Source: Sulfurisoma sediminicola
GTDB lineage: Bacteria; Pseudomonadota; Gammaproteobacteria; Burkholderiales; Rhodocyclaceae
Direction of reading: 5' to 3'
Length of the DNA stretch: 64,000 nt
Assembly (NCBI RefSeq): GCF_003865015.1
Contig: NZ_BHVV01000001.1
Span: 124,001-188,000, forward strand
The translations under genes were made by a program, and so were the position numbers. Below are positions 18,762-27,587 of this stretch, piece after piece (the first letter of the stretch is position 1; each line of letters opens with the position of its first letter). The notes under the pieces are model-generated. The model saw only the letters and a program-made list of their open reading frames with translations, did no database searches and was not told the DNA's origin.

Positions 18762-19601
18762 TCAGCGCTTATGCTCAGCGGAAAAGTCGGCATAGTAACG
18801 ACCCAAGGGAGTCAAGCTGCCATTGCTCTCGAAGAGCCGCGACGTGCGCGTTTGTTCAAAGTCCTGATAACTTTTTCTGGCGCCGAACCAGGCGTAGCGA
18901 AGGACATACGGCCGCTTCTCGAGCTCGGGCAGCACGACCTTCATGAACTCAAGCACCTTCTCCTCGGAATAGCGGTTGGTCCCGGTCGGCTTGCCCTTGG
19001 CGTCCCAGTCGGCCACAGCGAACTCCGTGATCCAGATCGGCAGGTCGTATTTGCGGTAGGCCTCGTCGATGCGGTCAAGGAAGCGCTTGGGATTCGGCGG
19101 GCCATAGAGATGGATGGCCATGAAGTCCACTTTGAGGCCGCGGGATTTGGCGACGCGATGGAAGCGTTCGAACCAGGCGCTGGGCTGGCCGGCAGTTGCG
19201 GGGCTGCTCAGCTTGGCCGCCAAAGGTTCCAGTTCCGGCCACAAGCGGGCGACTTCATCCACCGACATGTTGGCCTGAGCCGTTTGATCGGGTTCGTTGA
19301 TGACCAAGAGCGTCGGCACGGGGCCGCGACTGCGCAGCGTCGCGATCTGGCGCTGATAGTCAAACTTGCCCGACATCATCGGCACGAAGGTGGCCTGGAC
19401 GTCTCGGCTCATCGGCATCGGCCGCCATGTGTAGTACCACGCCACCTTGAGCGCGTCGACCTTTTCCGCAGCGTCGATTTCCCATATGCCGATACCCTTC
19501 TTGTCGCTGGCGAAAGCCGTGGCAACCAAGGCCATGCCAACCGCCAGCAGGCAGGCAAGGCGACGGAGGAATCCGGGACGTACAGCAGCAACGGGGGTCA
19601 T
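18762..19601 (-). CDS. secreted GH128-type glycosidase
   Basis: 279 residues. A signal peptide covers the first 31 residues (hydrophobic LACLLAVGMALVATAFA before ASDKK). The mature protein is a TIM-barrel of the 'glycosyl hydrolase catalytic core' type (GH128, endo-beta-1,3-glucanase-like). The two expected catalytic glutamates are visible in LLVINEPDQT and IWITEFAV. MAIHLYGPPNP and LRYAWFGAR also match this fold. It sits inside the biosynthetic operon, just upstream of galE, so it may trim or release the polymer in the periplasm or outside the cell, as some polysaccharide loci encode. The actual linkage cut is unknown. Confidence 0.82.
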   Translation of the reverse strand: MTPVAAVRPGFLRRLACLLAVGMALVATAFASDKKGIGIWEIDAAEKVDALKVAWYYTWRPMPMSRDVQATFVPMMSGKFDYQRQIATLRSRGPVPTLLVINEPDQTAQANMSVDEVARLWPELEPLAAKLSSPATAGQPSAWFERFHRVAKSRGLKVDFMAIHLYGPPNPKRFLDRIDEAYRKYDLPIWITEFAVADWDAKGKPTGTNRYSEEKVLEFMKVVLPELEKRPYVLRYAWFGARKSYQDFEQTRTSRLFESNGSLTPLGRYYADFSAEHKR

Positions 19602-19707
19602 GCCATCTCCTTCTCGGGAACTTCATTCACCAGCAACACTAGCATTCCTGAGGCCAAATGGTGATCGTAACCCGGATTCCCCTTGCACTGTCGCAGTGCG
19701 CCGTACG

Positions 19708-20787
19708 CTAGGACGATGATGGCGACCACTTGCCAAGTAGCTGGCGCTTGGCGCCCCCCTGTACCAGCCATAGGTCAACGGGAACGCCGGGTTCGAGTTG
19801 TACGCCGACAATCTTGAAGCGCCCGTTGGCAGCCCGCGGGTTGCCGGGATAGCGAACGGCGGCCTTGGGCGATGGCAGTTGCCATTCCACCCGATATCGG
19901 GATTTGCCCACTGTGGCGAACAGTGCGCATTCATCGTTGATCGTCGTCGTCAGAACCACCACGCCGCCGAGGGTTGCCGGGCCTGCCTTGGTCGGGGCCG
20001 GGTCGAGGGTCACCAATTCGGTCGGTGTGTCATGGGCCATGATTTTCGGCTTCCAGGCCGGGGCGGGCTCGGGCGCTCGCGCATCGGGGGTACTGCGGTT
20101 GCCATAGCTGTGGGATGTGCCTAGCACTCCGTCGATGCGTTGTTTATCATAGGGAGCGCCGAGGAAGTCGAACATGGCTTGGAGCCGGGGCGTGGTGTTC
20201 ACGATGTCGTCGTAATCGATGTGGAACACGTTGCTCTTGCCGCCGCCCCAGTCTTCACGAAGCTGGTCGAATTCTGCGAGAGCAGCGGCAACCTTGTTGG
20301 CAGGATGGTCCTTCCACCATCCGCTTTCGGCCACCTGTTCGACATTGCGCGTCAGCACGATGAATGCACAGGCGGGGAAGAGCTTGCCGAGGAATTCGAG
20401 GTACCGCAACCAGATCTTGTTGGACGTTCCCTTCAGCCGCTTGTCGGCCAGGTCGCTCGGCAAATAACGAATTTCCTTGAAACCCCAACATTGGACCTGA
20501 CCTGGCTTCGTGCCGGCCAACAGTTGCCTGCGCAAAACCTCGCGTGCATCGATCACGAACTGATCAGGGTCGAGAAGTCCAGCACCGAACCATGGGGAGG
20601 TCACCTTGTCGGTCCCGACGTGCTCGGTCTTGGCACGGCACAAGGCCTCATAAGCCCAGAACAGGCCATAGCAAAGATTGTGGTTTTCTCCACGGACAAG
20701 GCAGCCGTCGATGGAGTTGAGCAGTCCCTGGAGTAGTGTCGAACCGCTCCGCCCAAAAGTGACGACAAGGGCATTTTCAAAGTTCAT
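19708..20787 (-). CDS. sulfotransferase with novel C-terminal domain (first of pair)
   Basis: 359 residues. The start is MNFENALVVTFGRSGSTLLQ; the frame is open further upstream, but the P-loop of this family sits within the first 20 residues. FGRSGSTLLQ is the PAPS 5'-phosphosulfate loop, and FIVLTRNVEQVAESGWW fits the 3'-phosphate-binding helix. Sulfotransferase homology ends near residue 250. The last 100 residues form a separate domain (LGGVVVL, YRVEWQLPSPKAAVRYP, AANGRFK) that is also at the end of the next sulfotransferase upstream (20808-21959). The two genes are 20 bases apart, same strand. The predicted role is sulfation of a sugar acceptor. Confidence 0.83.
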   Translation of the reverse strand: MNFENALVVTFGRSGSTLLQGLLNSIDGCLVRGENHNLCYGLFWAYEALCRAKTEHVGTDKVTSPWFGAGLLDPDQFVIDAREVLRRQLLAGTKPGQVQCWGFKEIRYLPSDLADKRLKGTSNKIWLRYLEFLGKLFPACAFIVLTRNVEQVAESGWWKDHPANKVAAALAEFDQLREDWGGGKSNVFHIDYDDIVNTTPRLQAMFDFLGAPYDKQRIDGVLGTSHSYGNRSTPDARAPEPAPAWKPKIMAHDTPTELVTLDPAPTKAGPATLGGVVVLTTTINDECALFATVGKSRYRVEWQLPSPKAAVRYPGNPRAANGRFKIVGVQLEPGVPVDLWLVQGGAKRQLLGKWSPSSS

Positions 20788-20807
20788 AGTTGCGAGCAGA
20801 AACCGGA

Positions 20808-21959
20808 TCAGGTGGTCTCGATAACAAGATCCCAGCGGGCTAAAGGGGTTTGGCCATTCTCGCCACGCAGCAACAACTTCCCGGGGCTGTTGGCGAAGTC
20901 TATGCCGCGAGCGCGGAAACGTGCATGCGCCGCGTGGGGATGGTCGGACAGCGCCTCGCCAATCTTTGGCGAAGGCAGATGCCATTCCACGACGTGCTCA
21001 CCTGTCTTGTCTTGAACGACAAGTCGATAGTCGCGCGGCTGCACCCCGGCATCCAGGACGATGACGCCTCCAAGGTCGGCGAGGCCTGGTCCGGCCGATG
21101 CAACATTAGCCTGGTCAAGGTAAATCCGCAGGACCGGGAATTCCCGCGCGGTGATTTCCTGACGCCGCCGCATTGCCTTTTGGGATGACATGGCAGTGTC
21201 GATTGCTTCATTCTTTTTGCCTGCTGTGGCGCGCGCCTGGCGCCAAGCCTCGATGATTGCCTCAGGCGTGTAATAGTTGGGCAGGACGGCATAGTCCCGA
21301 TCGTAATAGCGGAGCAGGCGCCCAAGGGATTCGGGCTCCAGGACTTCCAGGCCGAGCTTGGCCCCACCCGTCTGCTCCCGTCCGAGGGGACGTTCGATCA
21401 GATCCCTGGCAACGCCTGATGCCTGGAGGTGGCGGCGCAATTCCTCGAACAAGGCATTCAGATGGCTGACATCCACGACCCGAGCAACGGCCGTCGGCTC
21501 GTCGCCGATGAAGCTGACCATCGGCCGTATGTGGTGGCCAACGCTCGGCGCTGTTGCAACGTAGGACTCGATATGATCGACCAGATAACCGATATCGGGT
21601 CTAGGCTTCAAGCCGGCGGCCTTGGCCAGCTTGCCTTCCCGGTGGCCTTCATCGAGTTCCTTGTAGAACAAGACCCGGTTACTATAGGCGCTGAGAAAAC
21701 GGCGGACGGGTTCCCGCACTACACAGAATACGAACCAGTCCGGAGGCAGTTTCCGTACTTCGGCGGCAGGTCTTTCCTCCACCCCTGGGCACCGGCCGCT
21801 ACGCAGGTGGTCGTGGATGTAGACCAGATTTCCCCGATGGTCGACGACTGGCTCGAAGTCGTGGCCGAACATTACGCGGTAGAGCCATTTGGAGAGGCTC
21901 GTGGAGGCAACCTTCGGAACTTCGAGATACGCAACCTTCAAGGTGGAAAACAGAATCAT
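20808..21959 (-). CDS. sulfotransferase with novel C-terminal domain (second of pair)
   Basis: 383 residues of the Sulfotransfer_2 / carbohydrate sulfotransferase type. The 5'-phosphosulfate loop is LEVPKVASTSLSKWL near residues 12-26, and FCVVREPVRRFLSAYSNRV fits the 3'-phosphate-binding segment. The catalytic domain ends near residue 270. The C-terminal 100 residues (LGGVIVL, HVVEWHLPSPKIGEALSDHP, AAHARFRARG) are homologous to the tail of the downstream sulfotransferase, although the two catalytic halves differ clearly in their P-loops. It starts 6 bases after the methyltransferase stop, so it is in the same operon. Confidence 0.84.
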   Translation of the reverse strand: MILFSTLKVAYLEVPKVASTSLSKWLYRVMFGHDFEPVVDHRGNLVYIHDHLRSGRCPGVEERPAAEVRKLPPDWFVFCVVREPVRRFLSAYSNRVLFYKELDEGHREGKLAKAAGLKPRPDIGYLVDHIESYVATAPSVGHHIRPMVSFIGDEPTAVARVVDVSHLNALFEELRRHLQASGVARDLIERPLGREQTGGAKLGLEVLEPESLGRLLRYYDRDYAVLPNYYTPEAIIEAWRQARATAGKKNEAIDTAMSSQKAMRRRQEITAREFPVLRIYLDQANVASAGPGLADLGGVIVLDAGVQPRDYRLVVQDKTGEHVVEWHLPSPKIGEALSDHPHAAHARFRARGIDFANSPGKLLLRGENGQTPLARWDLVIETT

Positions 21960-21965
21960 CTGCCA

Positions 21966-22622
21966 TCAACCCTGCCTCGAAACGGCGATATCCCAATATC
22001 CATGCGGAGACAGTGCGATGGCATCGACTTTCCAACCGGTCTTGACCAACTCGTTGACTGCCGGGATTACGCCATAAGGGATAGCCTCCATTGGCGACCA
22101 GGATATATAGTCGTTGAAGACGAGAAAGCCCTCCTGCTTCACCTTCTTCACTGCCATCCTGACGTCCCGCTTCACCCCCTCGTATGAGTGGTCACCGTCG
22201 ATATAGATCCAGTCGAAGCTCTGGTCCGGCATGACCGACAATTGGTGGGAGGAGTCGCCGAGGTGTTTGGTAACGACGGAATTTTCTGCAACGTCCACAC
22301 GCAGTTGCTTGAAGCTGACGTCAAACACATGCAGTTCTGACGGCTGAACGTGCTGGAGAATTTCGAAAGCCCAGTCGCCGCGCTGGGTTCCCACTTCGGC
22401 AACCCGCCCCCCCTTGGACAAGCTCTTCAACAAGAACAACCGGTTGGGGAACACCTCGACGTCTTGCAATGCCTGCTCCGGAAGCACCGGCGCCTGCTTT
22501 TCCAGCAGGAACTTGGCGGGACTTCCCGTCAGTTTGCGGTAATCACGCATGGCCTGACGGAAGCCGTTCAAGGCTTCAGTTACTCTTGCTGTGGCGAGTT
22601 CCACGGCTTTTTCGTCCATCAC
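21966..22622 (-). CDS. class I methyltransferase (Methyltransf_24 type)
   Basis: 218 residues. The SAM-binding motif is VAEVGTQRGDWAFEIL near residues 73-88, followed by LHVFDVSFKQL and the family-typical WIYIDGDHSYEGVKRDV and LVFNDYISW. This type methylates sugars or small molecules, often in O-antigen and capsule loci. The start overlaps the 1404-residue glycosyltransferase stop by 4 bases (ATGA, 22619-22622), so it is translationally coupled. Together with the two frameshifted methyltransferases it points to O-methylated sugars in the product. Confidence 0.85.
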   Translation of the reverse strand: MMDEKAVELATARVTEALNGFRQAMRDYRKLTGSPAKFLLEKQAPVLPEQALQDVEVFPNRLFLLKSLSKGGRVAEVGTQRGDWAFEILQHVQPSELHVFDVSFKQLRVDVAENSVVTKHLGDSSHQLSVMPDQSFDWIYIDGDHSYEGVKRDVRMAVKKVKQEGFLVFNDYISWSPMEAIPYGVIPAVNELVKTGWKVDAIALSPHGYWDIAVSRQG

Positions 22623-25600
22623 ATGTTCTCCGTAACTGAAAGGCTGACATCGCTAAAGGACCGGCTATCAGAATACCTGACGGACACCTCGGGCCTGCCC
22701 AAGCCCCCTCGCCCTTCTGCCAGTACTGAAGCATAGCGCCGGTACTCCTCGGCATTGTTGAAGTGTTGACCGCGGCGGATCTCGGTGGCGACCTTCTTCT
22801 TGAACCCTGCGTGGTACTTGAAATGCGCGAACCATGTCGGCACGTCAACGACCCGCAGGTTCGCGGCATAGTGAAGTCCTTGCGAGAACCGCATCCAGGG
22901 CTGGTAGCGGATTAGCGCGTACTTCTGCGACACGTAGTTGCTCGGATCGCTTTCCGGAATCATGCGATGGCGCGCCGCACTCGTGTAGCTGCGGCTGTTG
23001 CTGAACCAGCCGCTGCCGAGGCGCCATTCCAGCAGGGGCTCGCCGTCGAACCAGGGCGCCGCCGCGAACGGGGACGATTTCTCGAAATCGGCGTCGCCCA
23101 GGTCGCCGAACGGATACATGTCGATCATGTAGGTGCATACCGCGTTGGCGCCCTGGGCCTCGATGCCCTCGACCAAATTCGCCAACGACCGATCTTCGCT
23201 TCCGTCGAACACCAGCAGCTCGTCGATGTCGGCGAGGAGCACCCACTTGTCGAGGCAATGGTTGGCCAGAATCGCCTGCTGCCAGGCGACGCCGAAATGC
23301 GAATAGCAGTATTCGGTATCGACGGAATAGACGGCGACGTCGGGCTGCCGGCAGAGGTATTCGCGGCTGCCGTCGTCGGAAAGGTTGTCGGCGAATATGA
23401 AGGCCTTGACGCCGAGACGCCGGTAATGCGCCATGAAGTGCGGCAGCATGACCATCTCGTTGCGGCATACCGCGACGACGACGAAGTTCTCTTCCAGCAG
23501 CGCGGAGAGACGATCCGCCGGCGTGATCAGCTCGAGCTGGTTCGGTTTGACGCCGGACACCTCGGGTACCCAGCACCCGGGCCAGATCCGCTTCGGCGCG
23601 AGGTCGGTCTGCCGCCGCCGGCGCCGCACGTCTTCCATCTGGGTTTCGGTGTCGAGGTGCACGAGCTTGGTCGGCGAGATCGGCGACGGGTAGGAGGAGT
23701 GCTCCCATACCGAAACGGGGATGGCGTCGCCGAACGTGCGGCGCCGCTGCAACGTCACGTAATCCTCGTCGGAAGGCGAAATGCCGCCGAGCGCCAGGAG
23801 ATCGCCGACCAGCTTGTCTTCCATGAAGGAGCAGCCGAGCAGCCGCCTGCCGGCGCCACTGCGAAGGTTGCCGAGCAGGCTGGCGATGGCGAGGCGCGAG
23901 ACGCAATAGCCGCCGCCGCCGTCCGCATACACCGACGGCTCGGGTGACTTGTCGATGGAGTGGGTGGCGAAGTCCGTCTTCGACTTCGGGTGGTGCCAGA
24001 CGCGGTCGGTGGAACCGATGCCGCGCTTGATGACGCGGCCGTAGTAGTGGTGCCGGCGGTAGCTCAGGCTGTCGAAATAGCGATCGACGTCCAGGAAGCA
24101 GTCGTCGTCGACCTTGACGACGAATTGCGCGTCAGTGTGTTCGAACACCCATTGCAGCATGCGCAGCGTCTTCTTCGGCAGGTCCTCGTAGAGGTCGGAA
24201 ACGGCTAGCGAGAGGACGTCCCCCTGGACGGTGTCGTCGCCGTCGCCGACGAGCACGAGATAGGGAATCCCCCGCGCCTTCAGGTCCTGGACCCAGGTGC
24301 CGCGGATCGCCTTGACCCGGCTGTCGAGATATTTCCTGCAGGAGTAGATGATCACCAGGGTGTCGCTCGCTTGGCCTTCACCACGCTGGATTGCGGCCGG
24401 CACGGCCGGCCCGGCGAGCACGCGGTCGTAACGGGCGCCGAACCGGGACTTGATCTTGTCCGCCGCCTCGTTCAGCAGCGCGCCCGCCAGACTGGCATTG
24501 GCGCCTTCGCTTTCCCCGAGTCTGCGCAAGCCGGAAAAAATCGGCGCCGGCAGGACGCCGTTTCGGTCCGTCTCCTCGATGGCGCGTAGCAGCATCTGGC
24601 GCATTTGCGAACCGAGGACCGAGATCCACGCCGGATCGACGAGGCATGCGGCGGCGAGCAGGTCGAAGCCGAGAAACTGGTCGCGCCAGTCGCCCAGTGC
24701 CGTCGCGTAACGGACGACATCGCGCAGTTGACTTTCGCTTGCATCCCCGTCGGCCTCGGCGACCGCCTGACGAAACGCATCGAGCGCTCGACTGGCGGCG
24801 AACTGGACCTCGAGCATCGTGCTGTGGCCCTTGCCGGACTGTGCGACCAGGGACTCGTAGATCCGGCGGCCGACGCCGGGGTGGGCGTCGATGAAGGCCT
24901 GGCCATCCAGCAGCGGATGGGCCGCGAGCCGCAAGGCCTCGGCCGGGGCGATTTCGAGGAGATCCCGGACCCAATCGGACGCCAGCGACGACTCCTTCGG
25001 ATCGAGGCCCGGCAAGAGGTTGCAGCACAGCTCGCGCAGCAGCATCGCCGCTTCCGGATTGCGGCGTTCGCGGAAAAAGCGCAGGGGCTCGTCCAATTCG
25101 GACAGGCGCGCGGCAAGGGCATGCCGACCTTCTTCCAGCAGACCGGCCAGGCGCCGGAACTGGGCATTCGCGGCATGCAGCTCCGGGTGGCATTTGCGCT
25201 TGACGTCCTCGTCCAGGGCACTCCAGCGGCCCCAGAACATCGGGGAGAGCCCGTAGTTGCGAATCGCGGCGCTCGTGGCATCGCGCTGCAGGTAATCGGG
25301 CCGGAAATGGGAATCGGCCAGCACGGCAAGCATTGCATCGATGAGCGACCGGTCGTGCAGACGCGAGAACCATTCGCCGCGGAAGCCATCGATCAATGCG
25401 ATCAGGCCGTAGATGAAATTGTCGACGTCCTGCGCCTTCGCCTCGCCGCCTGCCGCCCCACCGATCACCTGGCGCGCGGCGAAGACGACACACTCGGTGC
25501 ACAACCAGCCGGAACGCTGCTCGGCCAGCTTGTAAAGCACGCCGCTCGCCCGCTCGACATGTCCGTCGGCGGCCAGCAGGGCCAAGGCGATGGAGAGCTT

Positions 25601-26833
25601 CCATGCATTGTCGGCATGCTCCATGCCGTAGTGGGACGAGAAATCCAGCAACTCGCGCAGGAAGGGCAGTTCGCCGCTTTCGCACAGCGAAGGCACCGCG
25701 GCCAACAGGAACTGTTGCCGCGAGTGGCCGCGCAAGCCTGTGGCGGTCAACACGCGACGCAGGGTGTCCAGGGTGACGCGGCCGTCGGCAGCAATCAGAT
25801 CGTTGAGTTCCCGTTGCGCCCGCCAGAGCAGCAAGGTATCGAGGTCGGCGATCGCCTTGCTGGCGGCTGGCAAGGGCGCGCTCGCGGCAGCCGACTCGTC
25901 AGCGGACCCATCGATGAATCCCTCGAGCCCAAAATGCTGCGCGTACTGCCGCACGAAACCGGCGGTGTTCTCCCCGAGCAGGGGCAGGAGCTTTCCGTAA
26001 CGGACATGCTCAAGGGCGATCAGCATCAGGTATTGCTTCTGCGGACCTTCGGCCAGTCCCGCCAGTTCATCGAGCCACGCAACTGCCTGCCGCTTGCTCA
26101 GAGGCAATGAGGTCTTGCCGCCGAACATCGGTCGCCCGCTGGCGAGGATGCCCATTTCGCAGGTATCGGCGTTCCCGGCCAATTCCCATAGGAAGCCCGG
26201 CAGAACCACTTCGAAGCCGCTGTCGAGCGTCGCGATGCCGAGGGAGGCGGCGACGTCCTTCCGCTCCACGCGAACGACGACGCATTCCAGCGGCTTGCCG
26301 TTGATCGTCGCCTGGAGGACAAGCGGCCGGCCGTCATTGGCCACGACCCAGCCCTGCAAGGTGAAAGGCTTCCATGACTCGACCTTGGCGTTCAGGTTCT
26401 GGTCCGCGACCTTGATTCCCAGCACCTGCGCGGTGGCATCCTGACGCTTGAACGCGCCATCGAGCACCGGCAGCGCCCGTCGATTGGCGCCGACGACGAT
26501 CTCCGCCTGGGTGATTCCCGGATGGCTCAGCGCCGCGCGCAGGCGAGCGTCGGGGACGATGAGGAAGCCTGCGCGATTGGCCTTCGGGCCCATCTGCTCT
26601 TCGACGTCGGGCCGTTCATGCCACTCGATCGCGGGAAGGAAACGTTGCCCGCGCACGACCAGAACGATCTCGATGGGAGCGCCGTCCTTGCCGACCGCCC
26701 AACCCGACACTGTGTCGGGCTCGATGCGCTCTACGAATCCCTTCACGGTGGCCAAGGCCGCTTTCGGCTCAACCTTTGCGTCGATGTCTTTTTCGGATGA
26801 TGGCTCGGATGCAGAGGCTGGGATATTCATCAT
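22619..26833 (-). CDS. multidomain glycosyltransferase: two GW domains, helical middle, GT31-like and GT92/GT2-like domains
   Basis: 1404 residues from MMNIPASASEP; the frame is open 29 codons further upstream, but that part looks non-coding. Residues about 30-125 and 145-235 are two copies of a beta-rich accessory domain (VSGWAVGKDGAPIEIVLVV; LQGWVVANDGRPLVLQATI). Residues about 240-800 are helical with no clear family. Residues about 820-1030 resemble GT31 beta-1,3-glycosyltransferases: RVKAIRGTW, DLYEDLPKKTL, the metal-binding VKVDDDCF, YADGGGGYCVS and MEDKLVG occur in the family order. Residues about 1115-1330 form a GT92/Glyco_tranf_2_4 type domain: VVAVCRNEMVMLPHFMAHYR and LLADIDELLVF. 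It is first in a long operon. Substrates are unknown. Confidence 0.82.
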   Translation of the reverse strand: MMNIPASASEPSSEKDIDAKVEPKAALATVKGFVERIEPDTVSGWAVGKDGAPIEIVLVVRGQRFLPAIEWHERPDVEEQMGPKANRAGFLIVPDARLRAALSHPGITQAEIVVGANRRALPVLDGAFKRQDATAQVLGIKVADQNLNAKVESWKPFTLQGWVVANDGRPLVLQATINGKPLECVVVRVERKDVAASLGIATLDSGFEVVLPGFLWELAGNADTCEMGILASGRPMFGGKTSLPLSKRQAVAWLDELAGLAEGPQKQYLMLIALEHVRYGKLLPLLGENTAGFVRQYAQHFGLEGFIDGSADESAAASAPLPAASKAIADLDTLLLWRAQRELNDLIAADGRVTLDTLRRVLTATGLRGHSRQQFLLAAVPSLCESGELPFLRELLDFSSHYGMEHADNAWKLSIALALLAADGHVERASGVLYKLAEQRSGWLCTECVVFAARQVIGGAAGGEAKAQDVDNFIYGLIALIDGFRGEWFSRLHDRSLIDAMLAVLADSHFRPDYLQRDATSAAIRNYGLSPMFWGRWSALDEDVKRKCHPELHAANAQFRRLAGLLEEGRHALAARLSELDEPLRFFRERRNPEAAMLLRELCCNLLPGLDPKESSLASDWVRDLLEIAPAEALRLAAHPLLDGQAFIDAHPGVGRRIYESLVAQSGKGHSTMLEVQFAASRALDAFRQAVAEADGDASESQLRDVVRYATALGDWRDQFLGFDLLAAACLVDPAWISVLGSQMRQMLLRAIEETDRNGVLPAPIFSGLRRLGESEGANASLAGALLNEAADKIKSRFGARYDRVLAGPAVPAAIQRGEGQASDTLVIIYSCRKYLDSRVKAIRGTWVQDLKARGIPYLVLVGDGDDTVQGDVLSLAVSDLYEDLPKKTLRMLQWVFEHTDAQFVVKVDDDCFLDVDRYFDSLSYRRHHYYGRVIKRGIGSTDRVWHHPKSKTDFATHSIDKSPEPSVYADGGGGYCVSRLAIASLLGNLRSGAGRRLLGCSFMEDKLVGDLLALGGISPSDEDYVTLQRRRTFGDAIPVSVWEHSSYPSPISPTKLVHLDTETQMEDVRRRRRQTDLAPKRIWPGCWVPEVSGVKPNQLELITPADRLSALLEENFVVVAVCRNEMVMLPHFMAHYRRLGVKAFIFADNLSDDGSREYLCRQPDVAVYSVDTEYCYSHFGVAWQQAILANHCLDKWVLLADIDELLVFDGSEDRSLANLVEGIEAQGANAVCTYMIDMYPFGDLGDADFEKSSPFAAAPWFDGEPLLEWRLGSGWFSNSRSYTSAARHRMIPESDPSNYVSQKYALIRYQPWMRFSQGLHYAANLRVVDVPTWFAHFKYHAGFKKKVATEIRRGQHFNNAEEYRRYASVLAEGRGGLGRPEVSVRYSDSRSFSDVSLSVTENM

Positions 26834-26969
26834 CGACCGGATGTATTGATGATCCGCGGAAACGGAAAGGAGGCGCTTTCGGCTGGCTTTAGGCGGGCAA
26901 CAAGTACGCCAGACGGCCATCTATTAGCATGTATCATTATATGTTTTTCGGATCGTCGAAGGATCAGGA
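26834..26969. promoter_or_regulatory. divergent promoter region between the glycan operon and cysC
   Basis: 136 bases between the starts of the 1404-residue glycosyltransferase and cysC. It is AT-rich near its right end (GTATCATTATATG at about 26931-26943), the probable place of the promoter -10 elements. No clear -35 partner or operator could be fixed. The shared region would allow co-regulation of PAPS supply and the sulfotransferase operon. Confidence 0.45.
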
Positions 26970-27587
26970 ATGAAGTCTGCCAATGTCGTCTGGCACCACG
27001 CAACGGTAACCCGCGCCCGGCGCGAGGCGCAGAACGGTCACCGTGGAGTCATTCTCTGGTTCACCGGGCTTTCCGGCGCAGGGAAATCCACCTTGGCACA
27101 TGCCGTCGAGGAGCGTCTGTACCAGTTGGGCTGCCACACCTTCGTACTGGATGGCGACAACGTCCGCCATGGGCTTTGCGCCGATCTCGGCTTCTCCGAC
27201 GCAGCGCGAAAGGAGAACATCCGCCGCATCGGCGAAGCGGCCAAGCTGTTTCTCGAGGCCGGCGTGATCTCCCTCACCGCGTTCATTTCGCCGTTCCGCA
27301 GCGATCGTGAGCGGGTTCGTTCCCTGGTGCCCCACGGCGATTTTCTCGAGATCTATTGCCGCTGCCCGATCACGGTGTGCGAAACGCGCGACGTCAAGGG
27401 ACTGTACAAGCGCGCCCGCGCCGGGGAGATCAAGGATTTCACCGGTATTTCCTCGCCCTACGAGGAACCCGAAGCGCCGGAACTGACCGTCGACACCGAT
27501 CAGTTCGACCTCGACCGATGCGTCGATGCGGTGATCGCGATGCTGCGCGAGCGCGGCATCCTTGCCGAAGTGGACGCCCAGACGTGA
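26970..27587 (+). CDS. cysC: adenylylsulfate kinase
   Basis: CysC phosphorylates adenosine 5'-phosphosulfate to PAPS, the sulfate donor of sulfotransferases. 205 residues, normal length. Walker A is [11 protein letters not shown] near residues 31-41; [16 protein letters not shown], the [12 protein letters not shown] loop and [20 protein letters not shown] are family signatures. The stop overlaps the cysQ start as GTGA. There is no cysD, cysN or cysH beside it, so this copy looks dedicated to making PAPS for sulfation rather than for assimilatory reduction; ATP sulfurylase must come from elsewhere in the genome. Confidence 0.96.
   Translation: MKSANVVWHHATVTRARREAQNGHRGVILWFTGLSGAGKSTLAHAVEERLYQLGCHTFVLDGDNVRHGLCADLGFSDAARKENIRRIGEAAKLFLEAGVISLTAFISPFRSDRERVRSLVPHGDFLEIYCRCPITVCETRDVKGLYKRARAGEIKDFTGISSPYEEPEAPELTVDTDQFDLDRCVDAVIAMLRERGILAEVDAQT

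Noticed and set aside
26834-26920. 29-codon N-terminal extension of the 1404-residue glycosyltransferase
   Set aside because: Cys-, Arg- and Lys-rich without family features; the MMNIP start gives a coherent protein.
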